Positions 17,091 to 26,407 are shown, counted from the stretch's first letter. The stretch is DNA of 64,000 nucleotides from Achromobacter seleniivolatilans (GCF_030864005.1 NZ_CP132976.1:3162001-3226000); one strand, 5' to 3'. The notes: a model not told the origin generated them from the letters alone. Translations and numbers: made by a program.

Positions 17091-18179
17091 TCAGGTTTCC
17101 TGATCGAAGTCGATGACCAGGCGGTCGCTGACCGGGAAGCTCTGGCAGCTCAGGACGAAACCGCGCGCCACTTCGTAGTCTTCAAGAGCAAAGTTGGCAT
17201 CCATATCCACTTCGCCTTCGATCACCTTGCAACGGCAGGTGGAACACACCCCGCCCTTGCACGAATACGGCAGCTCGATCCCTTGCGCCAGCGCGGAGTC
17301 CAGCACGCTATCTTTATTCTTTTCAATGACGAACATACGGCTGTGCCCGTCTTGCACCACGGTGACTTCGCACTGCCCTTTGCCGGGCGCCTGCGGAGCA
17401 TCGTGACCGGTGCGCAACGCGCGCGGCCCCTTGGGTGCGCCGAACAATTCAAACTTGATGTTCGCTTTCGGAATACCACGGGCCTGCAAGCGCTCGACGA
17501 CGCTTTCCGTCATGGTCTGCGGGCCACAGACAAAAGCGTAATCGATATCTTCAGGGCTCATCCAGGCCGACATCAGCTGGTCGACTTTGTCGCCATCCAG
17601 GCGGCCGTTGAACAGTTCGATGTCCTGGGATTCGCGGCTCATGACGTACACAAGCGAGAAGCGCTCCATGTACTGGTTCTTCAGGTCTTCGATCTCTTCG
17701 CGAAACAACACCGCCGACGACGCGCGATTGCCAAAGAACAACGTGAACTTGCTATTCGGCTCCGTGGACAGCGCGGTCTTGACCAGCGAGAACACCGGCG
17801 TAATGCCGCTGCCAACGGCAAACGCCACGTAGTGGCGCTGGTTTTCGGCAGAGAAATCGACGGTGAAGTTGCCGGCGGGCGCCATGACTTCCAGCGTTTG
17901 GCCAGGCTGTAGTTCCTGATTGGCCCAGCTGGAGAATGTGCCTTCGTCCACCTTCTTGATCGCCACGCGCAGCAGCTTATCGTGGGGCGCGGAACAGATC
18001 GAATAGGACCGGCGCAGTTCTTCGCCGTTCAATTGCGTACGCAAGGTCAGGTATTGGCCGGGCAGAAAGGCGAATTCGCCAGCCAGCGTCTCGGGCAGAT
18101 CAAAGGTCACGACGACGGCATCGCGCGTATTGCGCGCCACCGAGGCCACCTTCAAAGAATGAAATTGGTTCTGGCTCAT
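17091..18179 (-). CDS. paaE: Phenylacetyl-CoA epoxidase reductase subunit
   Basis: A 362-residue reductase feeding electrons from NADPH to the PaaABC epoxidase. An FAD domain (RRSYSICSAP, residues about 55-65) and an NAD(P) domain (FAVGSGITPVFSLVK) are followed by a plant-type ferredoxin domain with ligands C307, C312, C315 and C345. The ATG at 18179 is chosen because it opens the conserved MSQNQFHSLKV start; an open frame continues upstream into paaD but is not supported. It lies 13 bases after paaD. Confidence 0.95.
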   Translation of the reverse strand: MSQNQFHSLKVASVARNTRDAVVVTFDLPETLAGEFAFLPGQYLTLRTQLNGEELRRSYSICSAPHDKLLRVAIKKVDEGTFSSWANQELQPGQTLEVMAPAGNFTVDFSAENQRHYVAFAVGSGITPVFSLVKTALSTEPNSKFTLFFGNRASSAVLFREEIEDLKNQYMERFSLVYVMSRESQDIELFNGRLDGDKVDQLMSAWMSPEDIDYAFVCGPQTMTESVVERLQARGIPKANIKFELFGAPKGPRALRTGHDAPQAPGKGQCEVTVVQDGHSRMFVIEKNKDSVLDSALAQGIELPYSCKGGVCSTCRCKVIEGEVDMDANFALEDYEVARGFVLSCQSFPVSDRLVIDFDQET

Positions 18180-18192
18180 CTCGAAACCACTC

Positions 18193-18699
18193 TTAGTGAG
18201 TCTTGAAATAATCGAAGGGCTCGCGGCAAGACACGCAGCGATACAGCGCCTTGCACGATGTGGACCCAAAATTGCTGACCAGGCGCGTGTCGCTCGAACC
18301 GCAGCGCGGACATGCGATGGCAGGCCCGGTTGCGCGGCGGCTGATGCCGGAGATGTCGATGGCGCGTTGGGCGGGCGCGGCAATGCCGTAGCCCTTAAGC
18401 GCTTCGCGCCCCTTCTCGCTCATCCAATCCGTCGTCCAGGCGGGCGCCAAGCGGGTTTCCACGCGGACGTCGTCAATGCCGTGCCGGGCCAGCGTCTGCT
18501 GGATATCCTGCGTGATCTCGCGCATGGCGGGGCAGCCGGAATACGTGGGCGTGATGACGACAACACAGGCTTCGCCATCCCAGGACACGTCCCGCACCAC
18601 GCCGAGATCCACCACGGACAGCACGGGGATCTCCGGATCGGGAACCTCTTGCAGCCAGGCGTAGACCTGGTCGGCGGAAATGGGCGCAAGCGCGTTCAC
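18193..18699 (-). CDS. paaD: PaaD, iron-sulfur maturation factor for the epoxidase
   Basis: A 168-residue protein with an N-terminal DUF59/MIP18 domain (DPEIPVLSVVDLGVVRDV, YSGCPAMREI). Its C-terminal zinc-ribbon-like segment has CPRCGSSDT and CRxxxxCVSCREPFDYF-type cysteine pairs. It is needed for assembly or activity of the PaaABCE complex. Of two adjacent GTG codons, that at 18699 has the better spacing from GGGAG and overlaps the paaC stop (GTGA); the other is at 18702. Confidence 0.93.
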   Translation of the reverse strand: MNALAPISADQVYAWLQEVPDPEIPVLSVVDLGVVRDVSWDGEACVVVITPTYSGCPAMREITQDIQQTLARHGIDDVRVETRLAPAWTTDWMSEKGREALKGYGIAAPAQRAIDISGISRRATGPAIACPRCGSSDTRLVSNFGSTSCKALYRCVSCREPFDYFKTH

Positions 18700-19460
18700 C
18701 ACGTGGCTCCCGGATAGGCGCGCGGCAGGTATTGCATCTCGGCCAGCACGTAACCCAGTTCTTCCGTATGCCGGCCTTGCCGGCCGCCACGGTACGCCAG
18801 GTGATCGGCTGCGGCCTCGTCCGGTACTGTCAGCGTGGCCTCTTCAAGCACTTCCCGCACGTGGGCCAGCCAAGGCTGACGCAATGCGGACAGCTCACAG
18901 CCGATGCCGCGCGCCGCCACGTCTTGATCAATGGCGTCGTCGGCGAACAATTCGCCCGTAAAGCGCCAGGCATCGTCCACGGCGGCTTGCATCTTGGCGT
19001 GGCTTTCGGCCGTGCCGTCACCCAGGCGCACCACCATGTCCGACGAACGGCGCACGTGATAGGTGACTTCCTTGATCGATTTGGCCGCGATGGCGGCAAC
19101 CCGTTCGTCCGAGGACTGTTCCAAGCGTTGCAGCAAGAAGTAATGCCACACATCGAACAGGAACTGGCGCGCCATGGTGTCCGCGTAGTTGCCGTTAGCG
19201 CGCTCGACCAGCAGCGCGTTGTGGAACTGATGCGTGTCGCGGTGATACGCCAGCGCGTCTTCGTCGCGTCCAGCGCCTTCGACTTCCCCGGCCAGCGTCA
19301 GCCACATCCGGGCCTGCCCCAGCAGATCCAGCGCGGTATTCGTCAGTGCCAGATCTTCTTCAAGAATGGGGCCGTGGCCTGTCCAGGCGCCCAGACGCTG
19401 CGACAGGATGAGCGACGAATCGCCCAGGCGCAGCAGGTATTCAAACAAAGTCTTATCCAT
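18696..19460 (-). CDS. paaC: Phenylacetyl-CoA epoxidase structural subunit
   Basis: A 254-residue ferritin-like helical subunit that pairs with PaaA in the 1,2-phenylacetyl-CoA epoxidase. It starts MDKTLFEYLLRLGDSSLILSQ-like, carries LALTNTALDLLGQARMWL and FHNALLVERANGNYADTMAR, and has lost most diiron ligands as expected for this subunit. It follows paaB by 15 bases and overlaps paaD. Confidence 0.95.
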   Translation of the reverse strand: MDKTLFEYLLRLGDSSLILSQRLGAWTGHGPILEEDLALTNTALDLLGQARMWLTLAGEVEGAGRDEDALAYHRDTHQFHNALLVERANGNYADTMARQFLFDVWHYFLLQRLEQSSDERVAAIAAKSIKEVTYHVRRSSDMVVRLGDGTAESHAKMQAAVDDAWRFTGELFADDAIDQDVAARGIGCELSALRQPWLAHVREVLEEATLTVPDEAAADHLAYRGGRQGRHTEELGYVLAEMQYLPRAYPGATW

Positions 19461-19475
19461 GTCTCCCCCGCCGCC

Positions 19476-19760
19476 TTACATGTGCTTGATTTCTTCGGGC
19501 ATCGGGAAAAACGTGGGATGCCGATAAACCTTGCTGTTGGCCGGTTCGAACAAAGGATCTTTGTCGCCGGGGCTGCTGGCGGAGATGTCCGCGGCGCGCA
19601 CCACCCAGATGCTCAAGCCTTCATTGCGGCGGGTGTAGACGTCGCGCGCATGGTTGATCGCCATTTCCGCATCGGATGCGTGCAGGCTGCCGACGTGTTT
19701 ATGCGCCAGGCCGTGCTGGCTGCGGATGAACACTTCCCACAAAGGCCAGTCTTTGCTCAT
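19476..19760 (-). CDS. paaB: Phenylacetyl-CoA epoxidase subunit B
   Basis: A 94-residue small subunit that bridges PaaAC heterodimers. The conserved WPLWEVFIRSQHGLAHKHVG and HARDVYTRRNEGLSIWVV segments are present. The ATG at 19760 has AAGGA upstream. It lies between paaA and paaC on the same strand. Confidence 0.95.
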   Translation of the reverse strand: MSKDWPLWEVFIRSQHGLAHKHVGSLHASDAEMAINHARDVYTRRNEGLSIWVVRAADISASSPGDKDPLFEPANSKVYRHPTFFPMPEEIKHM

Positions 19761-19842
19761 GATGGATATCCTTGGAATGCCGGACGCGCCGCGCGCGTCC
19801 GGTCTGCAATGATGAAGAAGGAGAGTGAGGCAGGTGGACCGC

Positions 19843-20832
19843 TCAGGCGGCCTTGCGCGCTGCCCGCTTGTCGGCGTAGGCCACCAGTGCGTCACGCACC
19901 CAGGCGCCGTCCTCGTGCGCCTTGACGCGCGCGGCCAGACGTTCCCGGTTGCAAGGACCATTGCCCTTGAGCACCGCGTAGAACTCGCTCCAGTCGATCT
20001 CGCCAAAGTCGTAGTGGCCGCGCTCGGCGTTCCACTTGAGGTCGGGATCGGGCACGGTCAGGCCCAGGTATTCGGCCTGCGGCACGGTCTGGTCCACCAT
20101 CTTCTGGCGCAGCTCGTCATTGGAGAAGAGCTTGATCTTCCAGGCCATGGACTGGGCGCTATTGGGCGAGTCGGCATCCGACGGGCCAAACATCATCAGC
20201 GCGGGCCACCACCAGCGGTTCAGGGAATCTTGCACCATCGCTTTCTGTTCGGGCGTGCCATGCAGGCACATCTGCATCAGCAGGTCGTAGCCCTGGCGCT
20301 GGTGGAAGGACTCTTCCTTACAGACGCGCACCATGGCCCGCGCGTACGGACCGTAAGAACAACGGCACAGCGGGATCTGGTTGATGATTGCGGAGCCGTC
20401 AACCAGCCAGCCGATCATGCCGATATCGGCCCAGCTGAGCGTGGGGTAGTTGAAGATGCTGGAGTACTTGGCACGGCCAGCATGCAGGTCATCGATCAAA
20501 TCGTCGCGGGACACGCCCAGCGTTTCCGCTGCGCTGTACAGATAAAGACCGTGTCCGGCTTCGTCTTGCACCTTGGCCAGCAGAATGGCCTTGCGCTTGA
20601 GCGACGGGGCGCGGGTGATCCAGTTGCCCTCGGGCAGCATGCCGACAATTTCCGAATGCGCGTGCTGCGAGATCTGGCGCACCAGCGTCTTGCGATAGGC
20701 ATCGGGCATCCAGTCCTTGGCCTCGATGCGCACACCATCGTCGATGCGGCGCTGGAACGTCTGTTCGCGGCCTTCAAGCTGGTCTGCGGTCTTGACCTGC
20801 TTGACGCCGGTTTCGACGAGTTGAGCGTACAT
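19843..20832 (-). CDS. paaA: Phenylacetyl-CoA epoxidase catalytic subunit
   Basis: A 329-residue diiron monooxygenase subunit that epoxidises the aromatic ring of phenylacetyl-CoA. Diiron ligand motifs [13 protein letters not shown] and [11 protein letters not shown] are intact, and the CoA-binding [19 protein letters not shown] region is present ([15 protein letters not shown] here). The ATG at 20832 has a perfect AAGGAG ribosome site. It is the first gene of the operon; its promoter lies about 70-100 bases upstream. Confidence 0.97.
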   Translation of the reverse strand: MYAQLVETGVKQVKTADQLEGREQTFQRRIDDGVRIEAKDWMPDAYRKTLVRQISQHAHSEIVGMLPEGNWITRAPSLKRKAILLAKVQDEAGHGLYLYSAAETLGVSRDDLIDDLHAGRAKYSSIFNYPTLSWADIGMIGWLVDGSAIINQIPLCRCSYGPYARAMVRVCKEESFHQRQGYDLLMQMCLHGTPEQKAMVQDSLNRWWWPALMMFGPSDADSPNSAQSMAWKIKLFSNDELRQKMVDQTVPQAEYLGLTVPDPDLKWNAERGHYDFGEIDWSEFYAVLKGNGPCNRERLAARVKAHEDGAWVRDALVAYADKRAARKAA

Positions 20833-20902
20833 ATTTGTCTCCTTGAGACGGTTTGCGAAAACGCAAAGCAAACGTTGCGCAGTGCCGTCATGTCATAGGA
20901 CG

Positions 20903-20931
20903 ATTATTTAATACAAAAAAACCATTGTCAA
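20903..20931 (-). promoter_or_regulatory. Consensus sigma-70 promoter of the paa operon
   Basis: On the minus strand a perfect -35 TTGACA (20926-20931) and a -10 AATAAT (20903-20908) are separated by 17 bases. Transcription would start near 20895, about 60 bases before paaA. A strong promoter next to a repressor gene fits repression that is relieved by phenylacetyl-CoA. Confidence 0.75.
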
Positions 20932-20940
20932 ACTCAAATC

Positions 20941-20970
20941 TGTATCACATTGGATTTATGTATCATATTG
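20941..20970. promoter_or_regulatory. Direct repeat, candidate PaaX operator
   Basis: TGTATCACATTG (20941-20952) and TGTATCATATTG (20959-20970) are 12-base direct repeats differing at one position, with starts 18 bases apart. They begin 9 bases upstream of the paaA -35 and lie between paaA and paaX. They do not match the E. coli PaaX box closely, so assignment to PaaX, or to a TetR-type PaaR encoded elsewhere, is inference. Confidence 0.45.
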
Positions 20971-21003
20971 CAGATCCCGATATCGGACGCCTCGTCCCTA
21001 CCT

Positions 21004-21936
21004 ATGGCAAACCCTCAGTCGCCCCTGGACCGCTTTCTGTCCCGCTTGTTAAAGAGCGACCCGCCCCGCGCAAAATCGCTATGCGTCAGCTTGCTGGGGG
21101 ACGCGCTGGCGCCACACGGCGGCGCCATCTGGCTGGGAAGCCTGATCGAACTGCTGGCGCCGCTCGGCATCAATGAACGGTTGTTGCGCACCAGCGTCTT
21201 CCGCTTGGTCGCGCAGAATTGGCTGCAATCGGAGCGGCACGGACGGCGCAGCCTGTACCTGATCTCCGACCAAGGCATACGGCACACCTCGCATGCGTCG
21301 CAGCGCATTTACGAAGGCGCATCGCGCGACTGGAACGGGGAATGGACCCTGGTCGCGCTGCCCCGCACGGGCAACGGACTGGCCGAACGCGCAGAACTGC
21401 GCCGCGAGTTGGTCTGGGAAGGTTTTGGCATGATCGCGCCGGGCCTGTTCGCCCATCCGCATACCGAAGCGCGCGCGGCCCACGACATTCTGGAAAAACT
21501 CGGCATCCCGGATCGGGCGTTGGTGCTGTCGGCCCGTGACTTGGCCGGCGCCGGCGGTCTGCCCATCGCAAGCCTGGCCTCACAATGCTGGAATCTGGAC
21601 GATGTGGCCGAGCAGTACCGTCTGTTCTCCAAGAACTTCGGCCCGCTGGAAAAATTGCTGGAAGACCCGCCCTCGCCCACCGAGGCATTCACGGTGCGGG
21701 TCATGCTGCTGCATAACTGGCGCCGGATCGTCTTGCACGATCCCCAGCTACCCGGGCCGATGTTGCCCGACAACTGGCCCGGCCATGCCGCGCGCGAATT
21801 GTGCGGACGTATCTATTGGAAGGTCTTTGACGCGTCCGAGATCCATCTGGACGCGCTGGCCGGGCAGGACAACGAACGCTATACGCCCTTGATACCAGAA
21901 GTTGAATCCCGCTTTGGGGGACGGCCTGTCGTTTGA
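21004..21936 (+). CDS. paaX: Phenylacetate operon repressor
   Basis: A 310-residue PaaX-family regulator. The N-terminal winged helix includes GINERLLRTSVFRLVAQNWL and SERHGRRSLYLIS; the C-terminal domain ends in a Cys/Tyr-rich part around LCGRIYWKVFDA. In characterised systems it represses the paa genes and is released by phenylacetyl-CoA. The ATG at 21004 fits the family start, though no ribosome site is evident. Divergent orientation from paaA with shared regulatory DNA supports autoregulation. Confidence 0.9.
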   Translation: MANPQSPLDRFLSRLLKSDPPRAKSLCVSLLGDALAPHGGAIWLGSLIELLAPLGINERLLRTSVFRLVAQNWLQSERHGRRSLYLISDQGIRHTSHASQRIYEGASRDWNGEWTLVALPRTGNGLAERAELRRELVWEGFGMIAPGLFAHPHTEARAAHDILEKLGIPDRALVLSARDLAGAGGLPIASLASQCWNLDDVAEQYRLFSKNFGPLEKLLEDPPSPTEAFTVRVMLLHNWRRIVLHDPQLPGPMLPDNWPGHAARELCGRIYWKVFDASEIHLDALAGQDNERYTPLIPEVESRFGGRPVV

Positions 21937-21963
21937 CGCCTTTGCGCCTCGCACACGCAGGGG

Positions 21964-22602
21964 TCAGCCGGCTTGCCGGCCATCCGACTCCGGCATATCG
22001 ATGCCCAATGACTCCACATAACACTCGCCGGCCGCATCTCGGCCTGGACCAGGCAGCGCCAGGCCTTGCGGCCTGCCAATAAAAGACAAGGTCCAGCGCG
22101 CCTGTATCGGACGCCCCAGCGCCGCGCCAGTATCCGCGTCAACGCCGCTAGGCACATCCAACGCCAGCACCGGCAACTGCCAGGCATTGATCTGATCAAT
22201 CAAAGATTGCCAGGTAGCATCCAAAGGCCGGTTCAGTCCGATGCCGAACAATCCGTCGATCACCACATCGCAGGCATTGGGCGGCGGCAGTTCAGTCAAG
22301 GTGCGGCCCTGCGCTGCGCGCCATGCAGCCCACGCGGCCGCCGCGTCTGGCGGCAGCTTTTCGGGGCCGGATGGCAAATAGACCGCAATGTCATAACCCT
22401 GCTCCAGCAGGAGTGCAGCGGCAATCAATGCGTCGCCGCCGTTATTACCGGGGCCAGCCAGGGCAAGCAGGGAAATTGATGCGGGATAGCGCGCGGCGAT
22501 GAAATCGGCGGCGGCAGCGCCCGCGAGCGGCATCAGCGCCCGGCCGCTGGCCAATGCCAATTGTTCAGCTTGACGGATCTGGGCAACTGAATAGGACGGC
22601 AT
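21964..22602 (-). CDS. nnrE: NAD(P)H-hydrate epimerase
   Basis: A 212-residue YjeF N-terminal-type Rossmann enzyme that epimerises damaged R-NAD(P)HX so the dehydratase can repair it. Motifs are [32 protein letters not shown], and [13 protein letters not shown]. The ADP-dependent dehydratase domain that is fused in E. coli NnrR is absent, so this is a stand-alone epimerase and the dehydratase must be encoded elsewhere. It is convergent with paaX, 27 bases apart. Confidence 0.88.
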   Translation of the reverse strand: MPSYSVAQIRQAEQLALASGRALMPLAGAAAADFIAARYPASISLLALAGPGNNGGDALIAAALLLEQGYDIAVYLPSGPEKLPPDAAAAWAAWRAAQGRTLTELPPPNACDVVIDGLFGIGLNRPLDATWQSLIDQINAWQLPVLALDVPSGVDADTGAALGRPIQARWTLSFIGRPQGLALPGPGRDAAGECYVESLGIDMPESDGRQAG

Positions 22603-22675
22603 GTAGGGTGCGCGGCGTATGGGTTCAGCCCGAGGATGGGTCCGCCCAGTTTACGCCGCTGCACCGCCCGCCTGT

Positions 22676-23221
22676 TTACACTTTCAGGAAGTGTTCGCGG
22701 TAATACTTGAGTTCGTCGATCGATTCGTAGATGTCGGCCAGCGCTTCGTGACGGCTCTTCTTTTCAAAGCCCTTGTACACGGCCGGCGCCCAGCGGCGCG
22801 CCAATTCCTTCAGCGTGCTGACATCCAGGTTGCGGTAATGGAAGAACTGTTCCAACCGCGGCATGTAAGCAAACATGAACCGGCGGTCTTGGCTGATGGT
22901 GTTGCCGCACAAGGGCGATTTGCCTGCCGGCACATGCTGCGCAAGAAACGCCAACAGCGTATCCTCTGCCTGCGCCTCGGACACCGTCGATGCCTTGACC
23001 TTGTCGATCAGGCCGCTCTTGCCGTGGGTGGATTTGTTCCAGCTGTCCATGGCGTCGAGCAAGCTGTCGGACTGGTGAACCACCAGCACGGGGCCTTCGG
23101 CCACAACCGTCAGGTCGGGTTCGGTCACCACGACGGCGACCTCGATGATGCGCTCTTTCTCAGGGTCGAGCCCGGTCATTTCCATGTCGAGCCAGACCAA
23201 GCGGTTTTCGTTCACAGCCAT
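22676..23221 (-). CDS. orn: Oligoribonuclease
   Basis: A 181-residue DEDDh 3'-5' exoribonuclease degrading short RNA and linear dinucleotides such as pGpG. Exo I is [20 protein letters not shown], Exo II lies near [15 protein letters not shown], and the Exo III His-Asp pair is in [18 protein letters not shown]. Length is typical and the gene is essential in several relatives. It starts 61 bases from the divergent M48 protease gene. Confidence 0.96.
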   Translation of the reverse strand: MAVNENRLVWLDMEMTGLDPEKERIIEVAVVVTEPDLTVVAEGPVLVVHQSDSLLDAMDSWNKSTHGKSGLIDKVKASTVSEAQAEDTLLAFLAQHVPAGKSPLCGNTISQDRRFMFAYMPRLEQFFHYRNLDVSTLKELARRWAPAVYKGFEKKSRHEALADIYESIDELKYYREHFLKV

Positions 23222-23282
23222 ATAATTTGCCTATAAAACACGCGATTTTCGCACATCCCTACTTGAGCAAACTGCTTCGCCC

Positions 23283-24533
23283 ATGTTCACACTGCTGTTC
23301 GTTGCTTTCCTGCTGACTGACGTTGCTGTACGCCTGTGGCTGGCTTCGCGCCAGATTCGCCATGTTGCGCGCAATCGTGGCGAGGTGCCACCCGAATTCT
23401 CGCACCGTATCGGGCTGGCAAGCCATCAGCGCGCGGCAGACTACACCGTAGCGCGCGTCAAGCTTGGCATGCTGGAGCGCACCTACGACGCGATCCTGCT
23501 GGTGTGCCTGACCCTGATGGGCGGGCTGCAATACATAGACTTGATGGTAGGCCAGCTTACCAGCAACGATTTTCTGCGGCAGATGCTGTTGCTGGTGACG
23601 GTCGCCTTGCTTCTTGGCGTGCTGGGGCTGCCCTTCACGCTGTGGCGGCAATTCAAGCTGGAGGCGCGCTTCGGGTTCAATCGGATGACGCCCGAGCTCT
23701 TCATCGCTGATGCGGTCAAGGGCCTGCTGGTGGCTGCCGTACTGGGCCTGCCTCTTGCCGCCGCCGTGCTGTGGCTGATGGGTAGCGCTGGCGTGTACTG
23801 GTGGGTTTGGGCCTGGGCGCTATGGACCGTATTCAACCTGGCGCTGCTGATCATCTACCCGATGTTCATCGCCCCGCTCTTCAACAAGTTCACGCCGCTG
23901 TCCGACCCCGAACTCGCCGGACGCATCCAGCGCCTGGCCCAACGCTGCGGTTTTGCGCTCAATGGCCTGTTCGTGATGGACGGCTCGCGCCGCTCTGCCC
24001 ATGGCAATGCGTATTTCACGGGTTTTGGCCGGTCGCGCCGCATTGTGTTTTTTGACACCTTGCTTGCCCGCCTGAACGGCGACGAGATCGAAGCCGTGCT
24101 GGCGCACGAATTGGGGCATTTCGCCAAGCGCCACATCATCAAGCGCATTGTCTTCAGTTTTGCCGCTGCGCTGGTATTCTTCGCCATCCTGGGCTGGATC
24201 GCCCAACAGCCGTGGTTCTATGTGGGACTGGGCGTCATGCCGCAATTGGGCGGACGCAACGACGCCATGGCATTGCTGCTGTTCTTCCTGGTCATCCCCG
24301 TATTCACCTTCATCTTTACGCCGTTGGCCAGTTGGTACTCGCGCCGCGACGAATTCGAAGCGGACCGCTATGCGGCCGAGCAGAGTTCGCCCGACCGCCT
24401 GGTTTCCGCCCTGGTCAAACTCTATGACGACAACGCCGCAACGCTGACTCCCGACCCTGTGCATTCCGCCTTCTACGATAGCCATCCCCCCGCCGCCGTG
24501 CGCATCCGCCACCTGATGGCGCCCGCCGCATGA
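23283..24533 (+). CDS. M48 family membrane metalloprotease (CAAX prenyl protease-like)
   Basis: A 416-residue multi-pass membrane zinc protease. The catalytic HELGHF motif lies in VLAHELGHFAKRH, with the third ligand in RRDEFEADRYAAE. An N-terminal CAAX_prot_1-type domain has several helices (residues about 1-200) with the KLGMLERTYD and RFGFNRMTPELF segments of Ste24-like proteins. Bacteria do not use CAAX prenylation, so the role is probably membrane protein quality control. Its stop overlaps the rsgA start (ATGA). Confidence 0.9.
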   Translation: MFTLLFVAFLLTDVAVRLWLASRQIRHVARNRGEVPPEFSHRIGLASHQRAADYTVARVKLGMLERTYDAILLVCLTLMGGLQYIDLMVGQLTSNDFLRQMLLLVTVALLLGVLGLPFTLWRQFKLEARFGFNRMTPELFIADAVKGLLVAAVLGLPLAAAVLWLMGSAGVYWWVWAWALWTVFNLALLIIYPMFIAPLFNKFTPLSDPELAGRIQRLAQRCGFALNGLFVMDGSRRSAHGNAYFTGFGRSRRIVFFDTLLARLNGDEIEAVLAHELGHFAKRHIIKRIVFSFAAALVFFAILGWIAQQPWFYVGLGVMPQLGGRNDAMALLLFFLVIPVFTFIFTPLASWYSRRDEFEADRYAAEQSSPDRLVSALVKLYDDNAATLTPDPVHSAFYDSHPPAAVRIRHLMAPAA

Positions 24534-25480
24534 GCGTGCCGCGCACCCCCAAAAAAACCGCTCCGGGCGCGTTGCCTGCCGACGCGCCGCTTGAAGGCCG
24601 CATCATTGCCGCCCATGGCCGTCACTACACCGTGGAGTTTGCGGATGGCACCGTGCGTAAGTGCTTCCCGCGCGGCAAGAAGGCCGGCGCGGCCGTGGGC
24701 GATTATGTGCACATTACGCCCCAAGGCAAAGACGAAGGCGCGCTCGACACCATTCTGCCGCGGCGCAACCTGCTGTTCCGCTCGGACGAAATGCGCTCCA
24801 AGCAGTTCGCCTCCAACGTAGATCAGTTGCTCATCGTGATCGCCGTGCGGCCGACCTTCTCAGACGACCTGACCGGCCGCGCGCTGGCGGGCGCCTGGAG
24901 CGCGGGCATTTCGCCGCTGATTGTGCTGAACAAGACCGATCTGGCAGACGAGTTGCCAGCGGCGCGCGCGCGCCTGGCGCCCATCGCCGCTTTGGGTGTG
25001 CCCGTTATCGAACTCAGCGCTCTGGAGCCCGAAAAGGTCCACACCTTGCTCGCGCCAAGACTAGCCGGACGCACCAACCTGCTGCTGGGCCAAAGCGGCA
25101 TGGGCAAATCGACGCTGCTCAATGTACTGGTGCCTGGCGCGGCCGCCCCTACCCGCGAGCATTCCACCGCGCTGGACATGGGCAAGCACACCACCACCAG
25201 CACCAAGCTTTACCACCTGCCTGGCCCGGGCGGCGATCTAATCGACTCCCCCGGATTCCAGGCCTTTGGTTTGCAGCATCTGACGCGCGAAGACATCATC
25301 CGGGGCTTCCCGGAATTCACGCAGCCCATCGAACAATGCCGCTTCTACAACTGCACGCACCGGCAAGAACCGGGCTGCGGGGTGTTGGCGGCGCTGAAAG
25401 ACGGCAAGATCGATCCGTTCCGCTACGCCTTGTACGAACGCATTCTGGACGAGAATCTGGCGGGTCAACAGCGCTATTGA
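24530..25480 (+). CDS. rsgA: Ribosome small-subunit GTPase A
   Basis: A 316-residue circularly permuted GTPase assisting late 30S subunit maturation. An N-terminal OB fold precedes the GTPase motifs in permuted order: NKTD, then GQSGMGKST, then DSPGF. The C-terminal zinc site is CRFYNCTHRQEPGC. Coupled to the M48 protease gene by ATGA overlap, and followed by a terminator. Confidence 0.96.
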   Translation: MSVPRTPKKTAPGALPADAPLEGRIIAAHGRHYTVEFADGTVRKCFPRGKKAGAAVGDYVHITPQGKDEGALDTILPRRNLLFRSDEMRSKQFASNVDQLLIVIAVRPTFSDDLTGRALAGAWSAGISPLIVLNKTDLADELPAARARLAPIAALGVPVIELSALEPEKVHTLLAPRLAGRTNLLLGQSGMGKSTLLNVLVPGAAAPTREHSTALDMGKHTTTSTKLYHLPGPGGDLIDSPGFQAFGLQHLTREDIIRGFPEFTQPIEQCRFYNCTHRQEPGCGVLAALKDGKIDPFRYALYERILDENLAGQQRY

Positions 25481-25500
25481 GCCCTGTTGAACCTTCATGC

Positions 25501-25528
25501 AAAACGGCCCTGATGGGCCGTTTTTTTT
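25501..25528. terminator. Terminator between rsgA and the convergent Nudix gene
   Basis: AAAACGGCCC TGAT GGGCCGTTTT forms a 10-base stem followed by further T residues on the plus strand. The A run on the other side lets it act weakly on the minus strand too. Confidence 0.88.
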
Positions 25529-25552
25529 GGATAGTGCTTATGGGTTTTGCCT

Positions 25553-26284
25553 TCAGCGCGGCTGCAACCCGTTGCGCAATAGATGGTACAGATTGCGCAG
25601 CATGCCGGCCGTAGCGCCCCAGATGAAGTGATTGCCATAGGGCATGCCGTAGTAGTTGCGTACGCGGCCATCATCCAGCCGCGCTTCATACAGGCGATGG
25701 TTGGCTGGATCCATCAAAAAAGACAGCGGCACTTCAAATACTTCCGCCACTTCAAATGCGTCGGGCGCCAGATCAAAACCCGGCCGCACCAATGACACCA
25801 CGGGAATGATCGAAAAACCCGTCGCCGTCAGGTATGGCGGCATGCTTCCCAGCACTTCCACATGATTGGATGGCAGCCCCGTTTCTTCCTCGGCTTCTCG
25901 CAAGGCGGCAGCCACCGGCGTTGAATCGCTGGTTTCGATGCGCCCGCCCGGAAAGCTGATCTGACCCGCGTGGTCGTGCAGATGGGCAGCGCGCTGAGTC
26001 AGCATGATGTGCACGCCGTTATCACGGGCCACCAGCGGAATCAGCACTGCGGCCGGCACAGGCGTGCCTTCTCGCCCGGGATAGCGCAGATCGTTGTCGC
26101 GAGAAAGCTCCAGCGTCCAGGTGGACGGCTGGCTGAGCGTGCCCCGCAGGGAATCCGGGGTCAACAATGTGGCGGGCACGGCCGGCAAAGATTCGTTGGC
26201 GACCACCCACGGTTGCGTCGCCGGATCAAAGCCGGGGCGAGCGAGCGGCCGTCGGGGCCGCGCGGAATACGAGGAATCAGACAT
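25553..26284 (-). CDS. Nudix hydrolase, CoA pyrophosphatase (NudL type)
   Basis: A 243-residue Nudix enzyme probably cleaving CoA and derivatives to 3',5'-ADP and phosphopantetheine. The UPF0035/NudL signature is present: LTQRAAHLHDHAGQISFPGG followed by AAALREAEEETGL, with Ser at the usual first Glu of the Nudix box as in other NudL-type sequences. The ATG at 26284 is taken; a TTG at 26296 would add four residues. The rplS terminator lies just upstream, so expression may use read-through or its own weak promoter. Confidence 0.87.
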   Translation of the reverse strand: MSDSSYSARPRRPLARPGFDPATQPWVVANESLPAVPATLLTPDSLRGTLSQPSTWTLELSRDNDLRYPGREGTPVPAAVLIPLVARDNGVHIMLTQRAAHLHDHAGQISFPGGRIETSDSTPVAAALREAEEETGLPSNHVEVLGSMPPYLTATGFSIIPVVSLVRPGFDLAPDAFEVAEVFEVPLSFLMDPANHRLYEARLDDGRVRNYYGMPYGNHFIWGATAGMLRNLYHLLRNGLQPR

Positions 26285-26300
26285 TCGGCTTTGCAAAAAG

Positions 26301-26328
26301 AAAAAGGCACCCTCGCAGGTGCCTTTTT
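26301..26328 (-). terminator. Terminator of rplS
   Basis: AAAAAGGCACC and GGTGCCTTTTT pair around a six-base loop. On the minus strand it lies 80 bases after the rplS stop and ends in a T run. Confidence 0.85.
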
Positions 26329-26407
26329 AACCCGGAAACCTGTGCCGGACGAAAACGCTTGATGGCGCGGACGTCCGACACTGGTAGGGCCGTGTGCCGA
26401 TAAGCGA

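Noticed and set aside
15386..17116. A 576-codon plus-strand frame opposite paaN
   Set aside because: It mirrors paaN and the end of paaE on the other strand and shows no recognisable domain; paaN is clearly the real gene.
20950..21003. Possible N-terminal extension of PaaX from a TTG at 20950
   Set aside because: The extension overlaps the promoter-operator region, has no ribosome site and does not resemble the family N-terminus.
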